A stretch of DNA of 38,740 nucleotides, taken from assembly GCA_030426325.1 (NCBI GenBank), contig JAUHYO010000002.1, positions 1 through 38,740 of the forward strand, given 5' to 3'. The first letter of the stretch is position 1; every line of letters begins with the position of its first letter. Source of the stretch: Gammaproteobacteria bacterium (GTDB lineage: Bacteria; Pseudomonadota; Gammaproteobacteria; Steroidobacterales; Woeseiaceae). Shown here in pieces: positions 30,166 to 38,740 of the stretch. Made by a program: the position numbers and the translations under genes. Under the pieces are notes generated by a model. It searched no databases. It saw only the letters and a list, made by a program, of their open reading frames with translations, and was not told the DNA's origin.

Positions 30166-30236
30166 CGACCGGAAAACTGTTTCTAGGAATGGCTCCCTTC
30201 GGTCCGCTTTATTTCCTTGAAACAGTTTTCCGATCG
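30166..30236. repeat. Palindromic intergenic element, copy 3 (18-nt arms, 35-nt core)
   Basis: Left arm CGACCGGAAAACTGTTTC (30166-30183) pairs with 30219-30236 at 17/18 positions; core TAGGAATGGCTCCCTTCGGTCCGCTTTATTTCCTT (30184-30218), one difference from copy 1. Confidence 0.9.
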
Positions 30237-30262
30237 CCCCTTTGTTGGTCGCGGGGTTTTGT

Positions 30263-30640
30263 TTATAGAAGTTCGATTTCGAGTATTTGGCATTGTTGGA
30301 CGACGTTGGCGTTTTCACCGCCGTGGGTGATGGCATCTGCCCAGACGACTTGTCCGAACTTGAACTCTTCCATGTGCCGGTTTCCGTTGCCGTCATCCTC
30401 AAGCCAGCCGCAGGTCTGCAGGTAAACCAGCAGTCGATCCGGGTGGGCATGCAGTGGTTGGTTCTCGCCGTTTCGGACGGTTTGTTTCAGAACACGTACG
30501 CGTTCGTTCTCAAACTCGAGTGAAAAGATGTGCGGTGCGACGCGCAGCGGGTCGAGTGGTTTGGGGACGGCGGCAGCGACGACGGCGGCGAGCAGCAGGA
30601 GAGGTACGAATGCCAGCAGTTTTGAGCCGGGACTATTCAC
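30263..30640 (-). CDS. Small cupin-like protein with N-terminal signal/anchor
   Basis: Hydrophobic N-terminus LLAFVPLLLLAAVVAAAV then NGENQPLHAHPDRLLVYLQTC...ITHGGENANVVQQCQILEIELL, cupin-like His motif; start overlaps fadD end by 8 nt. Confidence 0.7.
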   Translation of the reverse strand: MNSPGSKLLAFVPLLLLAAVVAAAVPKPLDPLRVAPHIFSLEFENERVRVLKQTVRNGENQPLHAHPDRLLVYLQTCGWLEDDGNGNRHMEEFKFGQVVWADAITHGGENANVVQQCQILEIELL

Positions 30641-32291
30641 GCAGAGCCCTCCGGAGGATTTTGCCGACGTTGGTTTTCGGCAGTTCGTCGCGGAATTCGA
30701 TGATGCGTGGTCGTTTGTAGCCGGTGAGGTTTTCCTTGCAGTAGTCGAGGATGTCCTGTTCTTTCAGGTTCGGGTCCTTGCGCACGACGAAGACCTTGAC
30801 GATTTCACCGGAACGCTCGTCGGGCAGGCCGATGGCGGCGGCTTCCAGGACGCCGGGCATTTCTACGATGACGTTTTCGATTTCGTTCGGATAGACGTTG
30901 AACCCGGAGACAAGGATCATGTCTTTTTTGCGGTCTTCGATGAAGGTGTAGCCGTTCTCATCCATGCGTCCGACATCGCCGGTTCGCAGCCAGCCGCCGG
31001 GAAGCATGGTTTCGGCGGTTTCGGCCGGGCGTTGCCAGTAACCTTCCATGACCTGCGGGCCGCGGATGCAGATCTCGCCGATTTCCCCGATGGGCAATGG
31101 GTTGCCGTCGTCGCCGGCGATCATGACATCGGTCGAGGGGACCGGGAGGCCAATGGTTCCAGTGAATTCACTGTCGATTCGGCAGACGATCGCGACCGGT
31201 GAGGTCTCGGTCAGGCCGTAGCCCTGCAAGATGGTGGTGCCTGTCTTTTCCTTCCATTCCTTTGCAATTGCGGGTTGCACTGCCATGCCGCCGCCGACGC
31301 AGACCCGCAGGTGGCTGAAGTCTATTCTGGAGAAACTTGGTGTATCCATCAGGGCGGCAAACAGCGTGTTCACACCCGTGAACATGTTGAACTTGTGCTT
31401 CGCGATTTCTTTGGCGAAGCCCTCAAAGTCTCGCGGGTTTGTAATGAGGATGTTTTCACCGCCTTGTGCCATGACGGTCAGGCAATTCCCCTGCAGCGAA
31501 AAAATGTGATAGAGCGGCAGGGCGGTGATCGCGACGACCGGTAACACACCCTCGTAAGCGTCGGCCTGCCAGGTCATCGACTGCTGAACGTTGTACACCA
31601 TGTTGCGGTGGCTCAGCATCGCGCCTTTGGACGCGCCGGTTGTGCCGCCGGTGTACTGCAGAAAGGCGATATCGGCGTAGCCGATCTCAACCTCGTCGAG
31701 CACCTGGTCGGCTCCTGCGCTGAGCGCTTGCCGAAAGCTGAATTTACCCGGCAGGTTGAACGACGGAACCGCTCGCTTGATGTAGCGCAGCGCGAAATTG
31801 ACCAGGGTGCTCTTCGGGAAACTCAGCAGATCGCCCACGCCGGTGGTAACAACATGTTGCACGTCCGTTTCGGCGATAACGTCTTCGAGAACGTGCGCAA
31901 AGTTCTCAAGAATGATGATGCACTTGGCGCCGGAGTCCTTGAGCTGGTGTTTGAGTTCACGGGCGGTATACAGCGGGTTGACGTTGACGACGACCAGCCC
32001 CGCCCGAAAAATGCCGCAAAGCGCTACCGGGTATTGAAGGACGTTCGGCATCATGATCGCCACGCGTTCACCGCGTGTCAGCTTGAGCTTCTTTTGCAGA
32101 AAACAGGCGAACTGCAGCGACAGCCGGTCAAGATCGGCGTAGCTCAGCGTCGTTCCCATGTTGGTGTAGGCATTGTTGTCCGGGTAGGCCTCGAACGCCT
32201 GTTCACACAGTTCACGAACCGAACGAAACGGTGGTGTCGGAACCACTGCGGGCATGCCCGGCGGGTAGGACTTGAGCCAGATTTTCTCCAA
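30633..32291 (-). CDS. fadD: Long-chain fatty-acid-CoA ligase
   Basis: MEKIWLKSYPPGMPAVV; AMP-binding motif QYTGGTTGASKGAMLSHRNMV; GYGLTETSPV; GWLRTGDVGRMDENGYTFIEDRKKDMILVSGFNVYPNEIE. Confidence 0.95.
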   Translation of the reverse strand: MEKIWLKSYPPGMPAVVPTPPFRSVRELCEQAFEAYPDNNAYTNMGTTLSYADLDRLSLQFACFLQKKLKLTRGERVAIMMPNVLQYPVALCGIFRAGLVVVNVNPLYTARELKHQLKDSGAKCIIILENFAHVLEDVIAETDVQHVVTTGVGDLLSFPKSTLVNFALRYIKRAVPSFNLPGKFSFRQALSAGADQVLDEVEIGYADIAFLQYTGGTTGASKGAMLSHRNMVYNVQQSMTWQADAYEGVLPVVAITALPLYHIFSLQGNCLTVMAQGGENILITNPRDFEGFAKEIAKHKFNMFTGVNTLFAALMDTPSFSRIDFSHLRVCVGGGMAVQPAIAKEWKEKTGTTILQGYGLTETSPVAIVCRIDSEFTGTIGLPVPSTDVMIAGDDGNPLPIGEIGEICIRGPQVMEGYWQRPAETAETMLPGGWLRTGDVGRMDENGYTFIEDRKKDMILVSGFNVYPNEIENVIVEMPGVLEAAAIGLPDERSGEIVKVFVVRKDPNLKEQDILDYCKENLTGYKRPRIIEFRDELPKTNVGKILRRALRE

Positions 32292-32323
32292 AATAATCCC
32301 CTTTTAGTGCTTTGCGCCCCGGA

Positions 32324-32935
32324 TCAGTTATCCAGTGTAGCGCTTATGATTGGCCAGGCGTTATCGAGCAGTATCGGTTGCGCCGTCGCATTGGGGTGAA
32401 TGCGATCGCTCTGCAACAGCTCGTCATTCAATGCGATGCCGTCCATAAAGAATTCGATCCACTGGATGTCCATCTCGTCGGAGACTTCGCGGAACACGTC
32501 TTCGAACGCTTTCGAATAACGTGCTCCGTAGTTTATCGGAATCCGGATGCCCAGCAGCACGACAGCCGCACCCGATGCCTTGGCGCGGCTGATAATGGTG
32601 GTCAGGTTCGCTTTCATTCGCGCGGGCGGAAACCCGCGCAGCCCGTCATTGGCACCGAGTTCCAGGATCAGGAGCTCCGGTGCGAAGGTATCAAGGGCCT
32701 CGTCAATCCGCGTGACGCCCCCCTCGGTTGTCTCTCCACTGATACTGGCGTTGACGACCCGATGTTCGTACCCTTGTTCTTCAAGTCGGGCCTGCAACAA
32801 TGCGGTCCAGGACTGGTCAACTTCAATACCGTAACCGGCACTGAGGCTGTCGCCAAAGACGAGCACTGTCGGTACATCGGTAGCCTCCGCGCCAGCGGCC
32901 AGCAAGAGCAACAGAAGGGAAGCTATTTTTCGCAT
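32324..32935 (-). CDS. tesA: SGNH-family arylesterase/acyl-CoA thioesterase I (TesA-like)
   Basis: Signal peptide; VLVFGDSLSAGYGIEVDQSW, LELGANDGLRG, DRIHPNA catalytic blocks; divergent to a YbbA-type ATPase. Confidence 0.93.
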   Translation of the reverse strand: MRKIASLLLLLLAAGAEATDVPTVLVFGDSLSAGYGIEVDQSWTALLQARLEEQGYEHRVVNASISGETTEGGVTRIDEALDTFAPELLILELGANDGLRGFPPARMKANLTTIISRAKASGAAVVLLGIRIPINYGARYSKAFEDVFREVSDEMDIQWIEFFMDGIALNDELLQSDRIHPNATAQPILLDNAWPIISATLDN

Positions 32936-33641
32936 GTCGAATCAGTCATCAAAAGCAGGCAGTGTCCTAGAGGCGCATAAGCTCAGCAAACAGGTTAGCA
33001 GTCCGGAAGGGACTCTGACCATTCTTTCGGACGTCAGTTTCAGTATTGCAGCCGGCGAGTCGGTGGCGGTCGTCGGGCCCTCCGGCGCCGGAAAATCGAC
33101 ATTGCTGGCACTGCTGGCGGGCCTGGACCTGCCGAGCACCGGGCATGTCGTACTGAACGGGTCAAATCTGTCGACACTGAGCGAAGACGGTCGTGCAAGC
33201 TTGCGGGCAGAGAGCGTCGGCTTCGTGTTTCAGTCGTTTCACCTGGTGCCGTCATTGAATGCGCTGGAGAATGTCATGTTGCCGCTCGAGCTCGCCGGCC
33301 AGCCCAATGCACGAACGGCAGCCCGTGAAATCATTGAGAAAGTTGGCCTCGGCGAACGCTGGAGCCACTATCCGTCGCAATTGTCCGGCGGCGAAAAGCA
33401 GCGCGTTGCGATTGCCCGGGCATTTGCAACCGAGCCGGCTGTCCTGTTTGCCGACGAGCCTACCGGGAATCTCGACAGCCGAACCGGCGCCAATATCATG
33501 GAGCTGATGTTCGAGCTCAACCGCGACTCCTCGACGACGCTGGTGCTTGTTACCCATGACCAGGTGCTTGCGGAACGCTGCGACCGGATACTTTCCCTGG
33601 ATGTTGGCAAGCTGGTCAGTGATACCAGGGCGGCCGCGTGA
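32934..33641 (+). CDS. ABC transporter ATP-binding protein (LolD/YbbA-type)
   Basis: VVGPSGAGKSTLLALLAGLD, QLSGGEKQRVAIARAFA, LFADEPTGNLD. Confidence 0.94.
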   Translation: MSNQSSKAGSVLEAHKLSKQVSSPEGTLTILSDVSFSIAAGESVAVVGPSGAGKSTLLALLAGLDLPSTGHVVLNGSNLSTLSEDGRASLRAESVGFVFQSFHLVPSLNALENVMLPLELAGQPNARTAAREIIEKVGLGERWSHYPSQLSGGEKQRVAIARAFATEPAVLFADEPTGNLDSRTGANIMELMFELNRDSSTTLVLVTHDQVLAERCDRILSLDVGKLVSDTRAAA

Positions 33642-36136
33642 AGGCACTCGTCTTTGCATTACGGAGCTTTGGCCGGGAATTACGTTCGGGCGAAGTGCTC
33701 GTGCTGCTCGCTGCGGTTGGTCTCGCCGTAGCAGCGCTCACTGCTGTCGGCTTCCTGACAGATCGTATCGGCAAGGCCGTCGCGCGGCAGGCCAACGAGG
33801 TGCTCGCAGCGGATCTCAGGTTGCGATCACAGGAACCGGTGCCCCAGGAATGGCGTGATCTCGCGAAAGATTATGATCTCGAAACGGCTGACACGCTCTC
33901 GTTTCCGTCAGTGGTGTTCAAGGATGACGACAGTGCGCTCGCGACGATCAAGGTTGTCAGTGACCAGTACCCTCTGCGCGGAAAGGTAAGAGTCGCGGAC
34001 GCGCTGTTTGGTGAACAGCGGGCTGTGGATGGTATTCCGGCAACAGGTGAGGTTTGGGCCGATGGGGCCTTGCTGGCTCGTGTCGGTGCAGACGTCGGCG
34101 ATACCCTGTTCGTCGGCGAGCTCGGGGTTCGCGTTGCGGCGGTGCTGACCTATCGCCCCGACCAGTCCATTGGATTCGCTTCACTGGCACCGTCGTTGAT
34201 TATGAATATTGCCGATGTGTCCCAAACCGGTCTGATCGGTGAAGGCAGTCGCGTTGCCTACGCCCTGCTTGTCGCTGGCGACGAACAGGATGTCGCCGAT
34301 TTCAATGAGGCGATCGAGGACAGGCTTCCTGACGAAATCCGTGTTCGCAGCCAGGAAGAAAGCAGCGAACGCGCCTACAGTGCTGCCGATCGCGCGCAAC
34401 GCTTTCTGTCGCTCACGGCCGTGATCAGTTTGCTGCTCAGCGCGGTTGCTGTCGCCATGTCGGCAAGGCGATTCGCACATCGCCGTATGGATACCGTAGC
34501 GCTGATGAAAAGTCTCGGTGCAACGCAAGGCTTCGTTATTTCGGTTGCACTGGTGCAATTGCTTTTGCTCGGTGCGCTCGGCGTCGTAGGCGGTAGCTTT
34601 ATCGGGTTTGCGGCAGAGGAATTGTTATCGCGTATCCTGATTGACCTGTTACAGCAAGGCGAGTTACCCGGTGTCGGCTTGCGCCCCGTCATTCTTGCCT
34701 GCAGCAGCGCGATGGTTTTGCTGCTCGGCTTCGCGTTGCCGTCGCTGATACAGCTTCGCAACACGCCGCCGCTGAGGGTCCTGCGGCACGACGCGATGCC
34801 GCCGGCGCCGTCACGATTGTTCGTTGCCGGATTGTCACTGGCTGCCGTTGCGGCCCTGTTGTACCGGTCCGTTGGCGACCCGGTAATGCTGTTAATCCTG
34901 ATTGGCGGAATCATCGTCATCGCCGGGCTTTTGTACTTGCTCGGCAGGGCAATGGTTTCGGTCATCGGTCGCGCCCGCTCCGGCGTGGGCGTTGCGTGGC
35001 GTTACGGTCTTGCCAATATCGCGCGACGGGGTCGCGACAGTGCCGTGCAGGTCGTAGCATTCGGGCTGGGTATCACCGTGTTGTTGTTGCTCACGCTGGT
35101 CAGGACCGACCTGCTCGAGGGATGGCGCAGTACGCTCGCCGATGATGCACCGAATCACTTTCTCATCAATATTCAGCCACATGAGCTTGAGGCGGTCAGA
35201 GCGCGGTTTGAAGCGAGTGACATCGACGCGCCGGTTTTCACGCCATTGGTTCGAGCAAGAATGTCGACCATCAACGATGAGTCGGTCAAGGATCGCGAGT
35301 ATCCGAATGAGGACGGCAAGTGGCTTGCAAATCGCGAGGCTAACCTGTCCTGGGCGGCCGAGCTGAGCTCGAGCAATGAGCTGCTTGAGGGTGAATGGTG
35401 GCCGGCGGATTACGCGGGGCCGCCACTCGCCTCCATCGAAACGGAGGCGGCCGAAAATGCCGGGCTGAAGATTGGTGACCGGCTGAAATTCGTCATCGCG
35501 GGACGTGAAGTCGAAGCGGAAATAAGAAGCACGCGTAAGGTCAACTGGGATTCGTTCCAGCCGAATTTCTTTATCGTGTTGTCGCCGGGTGCGCTGGACG
35601 GAATGCCGACGACCTATATTTCAAGTATGCGCGTTGCAGACGACAAGCAGGCGCTTCTTGTCGACCTGATGCGAGCGCATCCCAGTATCTCTGTTATTGA
35701 TCTCGGCGCGATTCTGGAACAGGTTCGCGGCATCATCGAAAAGGCGAGTCTCGCTGTTCAGGCCGTGTTCGTATTCACGCTTGCGGCAGGCATTGCCGTG
35801 CTGTTCGCCGCAGTGCAGTCGACGATTGATGAGCGTCGCTTCGAGAGTGCAATGCTGCGCGCCCTCGGCGCAAAAAAACGGACGGTTTTTGCAGGCGTCA
35901 TGGCCGAGTTCGCCGCACTGGGTACCGCGGCGGGCATTCTTGCTTCAGCCGGCGCATCGGTACTGGCGTACCTGATCGCGACGCGATTGTTCGAGTTGCC
36001 GTATGAATTCAGCCCAATGCTCTGGCTTGCAGGCGTCTCGGGCGGCGTGTTCGTGGTTTGCATCAGTGGCTATTTCGCCGCTCGCAGCGCGGTGAACTCA
36101 CGGCCAGCCGATGTTCTGAGGAAGGTCAACACCTGA
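33638..36136 (+). CDS. ABC transporter permease (FtsX/YbbP-type)
   Basis: 832 aa, multiple TM segments, FtsX-like repeats; GTGA overlap (GTG start) with the ATPase gene. Confidence 0.92.
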   Translation: MKALVFALRSFGRELRSGEVLVLLAAVGLAVAALTAVGFLTDRIGKAVARQANEVLAADLRLRSQEPVPQEWRDLAKDYDLETADTLSFPSVVFKDDDSALATIKVVSDQYPLRGKVRVADALFGEQRAVDGIPATGEVWADGALLARVGADVGDTLFVGELGVRVAAVLTYRPDQSIGFASLAPSLIMNIADVSQTGLIGEGSRVAYALLVAGDEQDVADFNEAIEDRLPDEIRVRSQEESSERAYSAADRAQRFLSLTAVISLLLSAVAVAMSARRFAHRRMDTVALMKSLGATQGFVISVALVQLLLLGALGVVGGSFIGFAAEELLSRILIDLLQQGELPGVGLRPVILACSSAMVLLLGFALPSLIQLRNTPPLRVLRHDAMPPAPSRLFVAGLSLAAVAALLYRSVGDPVMLLILIGGIIVIAGLLYLLGRAMVSVIGRARSGVGVAWRYGLANIARRGRDSAVQVVAFGLGITVLLLLTLVRTDLLEGWRSTLADDAPNHFLINIQPHELEAVRARFEASDIDAPVFTPLVRARMSTINDESVKDREYPNEDGKWLANREANLSWAAELSSSNELLEGEWWPADYAGPPLASIETEAAENAGLKIGDRLKFVIAGREVEAEIRSTRKVNWDSFQPNFFIVLSPGALDGMPTTYISSMRVADDKQALLVDLMRAHPSISVIDLGAILEQVRGIIEKASLAVQAVFVFTLAAGIAVLFAAVQSTIDERRFESAMLRALGAKKRTVFAGVMAEFAALGTAAGILASAGASVLAYLIATRLFELPYEFSPMLWLAGVSGGVFVVCISGYFAARSAVNSRPADVLRKVNT

Positions 36137-36549
36137 TGGAGCACAAGCTATCCTGCGGCTTTGTGGTGTTACGCAGGACGGACGGCGACTGGAAGACGCT
36201 GATGCTTCGGGCCTATCATCACTGGGACTTCCCGAAGGGTATTCGCGAAGCGGGCGAGGAACCGATGCAGGCGGCGTTCCGTGAGGTCCACGAGGAAACC
36301 GGGATTGATGATCTCGCCACCGAGTGGGCGGACCGCTTTTTCGAGACCGGGCCCTATAGCAAGGGCAAGGTTGCGCGTTACTACCTGGGCCGAACCGAAA
36401 AAGCCGAAGTGGTTATGGGACTGTCGCCGGAAACGGGCCAGCCGGAGCATCATGAGTGGCGCTGGGTTTCATTCGATGAGGCCTACGATCTCGGCTCGCC
36501 ACGAGTCCGGCAGATCGTGCAGTGGGCAAGGCAGATTGTCGGGGGCTGA
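36136..36549 (+). CDS. NUDIX hydrolase
   Basis: Nudix box GIREAGEEPMQAAFREVHEETGI; ATG at 36136 overlaps the permease TGA. Confidence 0.92.
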   Translation: MEHKLSCGFVVLRRTDGDWKTLMLRAYHHWDFPKGIREAGEEPMQAAFREVHEETGIDDLATEWADRFFETGPYSKGKVARYYLGRTEKAEVVMGLSPETGQPEHHEWRWVSFDEAYDLGSPRVRQIVQWARQIVGG

Positions 36550-36555
36550 CGGCGT

Positions 36556-37509
36556 TTAAATGACGCGATTGCGGCGTTCACCCGCCAGGAAGGCAGCCAC
36601 GTTCGCGACCAGTTCGTCGATCGCAGTCTGGCGTGCGTCGTTTGTAGCCCAGGCGATATGCGGGGTGATGAGCAGGTTCGAACCCGCGTAATCGAGCAGG
36701 GGGTTCCCACCCACCGGCGGTTCTTGCGGCAGCACATCAATCGCGGCACCCGCGATGGCACCCGTTTCCAACGCCCTGGCAAGCGCCGCCGAATCAATCA
36801 GCCCGCCGCGCGCCGAGTTGATCAGGATTGCGTCCGATTTCATTTTCTGAAACTCACGGGCGCCGAACAGGTTCGTCGTTTCCGGCGTCAACGGGCAATG
36901 CAGCGATACTGCATCCGACCGCTCGAGTACTTCCTCGAAGGCTACGCGATCAGCTTCGATGCTGGTTGCCCCCGGTCGTGCGGAAACAAGGATGTTCATA
37001 CCAAACGCTTTCGCGATCCTGGCGACACCTTTTCCAAGCGCACCGTAGCCGACAATCCCGAGCGTCATGCTGCTCAACTCGCGAATTGGATACGTCAGCA
37101 GGCAGAAGTCTTTGGATTCCTGCCAAGCACCTCGTTTGACGGCGGCGTCGTAGCGCGGCAGGTTGTGTGCAAGGCTTAGCAGGCAGCCAAACACGTGTTC
37201 GGCGACGGACGTGGTGCAATAATTGCGTATATTGCAAACCGCTACACCGTGTTCGCGCGCCGCATCAAGATTCACGTTATCCGTTCCCGTGGCAGTAAGC
37301 CCGATCAGGCGCAGCGACGGATTGCGGCTCAGCAGCTCGCCGGAGAATCGTGCCTTGTTTGTCAAAACGATACCGGCGCCGGTGATACGCTGCTCGAGCT
37401 CATCGCTTCGCGTGCTGTCGAAAATTTCGAGCTCGGGCAAGAGCGCACGCATGGCGCTGACGTCGAGACCGGGTCCCATCGTGGCGAAGTCGAGAAATAC
37501 AGCTTTCAT
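36556..37509 (-). CDS. D-2-hydroxyacid dehydrogenase (NAD-binding)
   Basis: [84 protein letters not shown] extends to 37746 but MKAVF at 37509 is the plausible start. Confidence 0.9.
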   Translation of the reverse strand: MKAVFLDFATMGPGLDVSAMRALLPELEIFDSTRSDELEQRITGAGIVLTNKARFSGELLSRNPSLRLIGLTATGTDNVNLDAAREHGVAVCNIRNYCTTSVAEHVFGCLLSLAHNLPRYDAAVKRGAWQESKDFCLLTYPIRELSSMTLGIVGYGALGKGVARIAKAFGMNILVSARPGATSIEADRVAFEEVLERSDAVSLHCPLTPETTNLFGAREFQKMKSDAILINSARGGLIDSAALARALETGAIAGAAIDVLPQEPPVGGNPLLDYAGSNLLITPHIAWATNDARQTAIDELVANVAAFLAGERRNRVI

Positions 37510-37547
37510 ATGGATATTCGCGGCGCGGTAGAGCAGAGTACCGGACG

Positions 37548-37976
37548 ATGAACGATCAATTCTGGAAACGCAAATCGCTTTCGCAGATGAGCGCCGCGGA
37601 GTGGGAGTCGCTTTGCGATGGTTGCGCGCTATGTTGCATGCACAAGCTTGAAGACGAAGAAACCGGCGAGGTTTTCTACACGGATCTTGCCTGCAGGCTG
37701 CTTGATCTCGATACCTGCCGCTGCACGGATTACGCTCATCGCGCAAAGCAGGTTGCAGACTGCCTCACGCTGACGATCGATGAGCCGGAGGCATTCAGCT
37801 GGCTGCCGACGACCTGTGCCTATCGCCTGATTGCAAATGGCGATGATCTGGCTCCCTGGCATCCGCTAGTATCGGGTCGTGCGGAAAGCGTGCATGAAGC
37901 TGACATTTCGGTGCGCGGCCGCGCCGTTTCCGAACGCGACACGGATGAGTGGAGTGTCCTGCAGAAAAGGAGCTAG
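37548..37976 (+). CDS. YcgN/UPF0260-like Cys-cluster protein
   Basis: [44 protein letters not shown]; conserved Cys pattern. Confidence 0.88.
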   Translation: MNDQFWKRKSLSQMSAAEWESLCDGCALCCMHKLEDEETGEVFYTDLACRLLDLDTCRCTDYAHRAKQVADCLTLTIDEPEAFSWLPTTCAYRLIANGDDLAPWHPLVSGRAESVHEADISVRGRAVSERDTDEWSVLQKRS

Positions 37977-37977
37977 T

Positions 37978-38652
37978 GTGACCGATTATCCGAGCATCCC
38001 CCTGGAACGATATCGCGAGTACCCGATCGACGAGATGCGCGAGCGCGTCAGGAGCTTTTACGAAAACCTGGATCGCCGTCGAACGGTTCGCGAGTTTTCA
38101 GACCGCCCGGTTCCGCGGGACGTAATCGAAACGGCGCTCAGGGCAGCGAACACGGCACCGAGCGGCGCCAATCTGCAGCCCTGGCATTTCGCTGTCGTCA
38201 GTGGTCCCGAAACAAAAAGGCGAATCCGCGAAGCGGCCGAAATCGAGGAGCGCGAATTCTATGAACACCGGGCGTCGGAAGAATGGCTCGCTGCGCTGGA
38301 GCCGCTTGGTACCGACGAGCACAAGCCCTTTCTGGAGACGGCACCGTACCTGATCGCCGTGTTCCTGCAGAAATACGGCGAACTACCCGATGGCCGCAAG
38401 GTGAAACACTACTATCCCAGTGAATCGACAGGCCTCGCCACGGGGTTGCTGATTGCCGCGCTTCACGAGGCGGGACTCGCGACACTGACGCATACACCCA
38501 GCCCGATGAAGTTTCTGAACGACATCCTGGGACGGCCAAAAAGCGAGCGCCCGTTCCTGTTGCTGGTTGTTGGCTATCCCGATGACAATGCCAGGGTTCC
38601 GGACATACGGCGGAAGGAACTGGTTGACTACGCGTCATTCATCGAGTCGTAG
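37978..38652 (+). CDS. Nitroreductase family protein
   Basis: GTG start [81 protein letters not shown]. Confidence 0.9.
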   Translation: MTDYPSIPLERYREYPIDEMRERVRSFYENLDRRRTVREFSDRPVPRDVIETALRAANTAPSGANLQPWHFAVVSGPETKRRIREAAEIEEREFYEHRASEEWLAALEPLGTDEHKPFLETAPYLIAVFLQKYGELPDGRKVKHYYPSESTGLATGLLIAALHEAGLATLTHTPSPMKFLNDILGRPKSERPFLLLVVGYPDDNARVPDIRRKELVDYASFIES

Positions 38653-38662
38653 ACGAAGGGTT

Positions 38663-38740
38663 CTATTCCAGCGGACGCCGTTCCATCCAGGCATTCATGT
38701 AGGCGTCCATAGCGGCTTCGTCGTCGGAATCGCCCCACGA
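38663..38740 (-). CDS. C-terminal fragment of an unidentified protein, truncated by window edge
   Basis: Reverse-strand frame SWGDSDDEAAMDAYMNAWMERRPLE* open to the window end. Confidence 0.4.
   Translation of the reverse strand, partial: SWGDSDDEAAMDAYMNAWMERRPLE

Noticed and set aside
30067-30450. 127-aa minus-strand ORF and the related short ORFs ending in FIGMAPFGPLYFL-like peptides
   Set aside because: The shared peptide arises only from translating the palindromic repeat core; not evidence of a conserved protein.

Overview
The window looks like a core-genome segment of a gammaproteobacterial chromosome. Nearly all of it is conserved housekeeping genes: ctaD(partial)-coxB; bioC/comF; ubiA; a recG-ridA-spoT-rpoZ-gmk-yicC run; a PP2C phosphatase-rph-rdgB-hemW run; rpmE; gltA; ponA; pilMNOPQ-aroK-aroB-dgt-pyrF-hemE; tesA-fadD-cupin opposite a ybbA/ybbP-type ABC exporter-NUDIX run; a D-2-hydroxyacid dehydrogenase; a YcgN-like protein; and a nitroreductase. 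I saw no tRNA, rRNA, CRISPR array, IS element or prophage. The most unusual signal is a family of three palindromic intergenic elements (16789-16867, 30046-30128, 30166-30236). Each has the same 35-nt core enclosed by long inverted arms that differ between copies but keep their base pairing. All three lie between convergent genes. Other points of interest: a compact DnaA-box cluster next to AT-rich DNA upstream of rpmE; a CRP/Vfr-like operator placed about -61 from a candidate pilM promoter; a terminator hairpin directly in front of aroK; a possible Shine-Dalgarno-sequestering hairpin in front of rpmE; divergent start codons sharing one CATG at tesA/ABC; and two uncharacterised proteins tightly linked to ponA and ubiA. 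All calls come from reading the sequence and the supplied ORF track. No database search was run.
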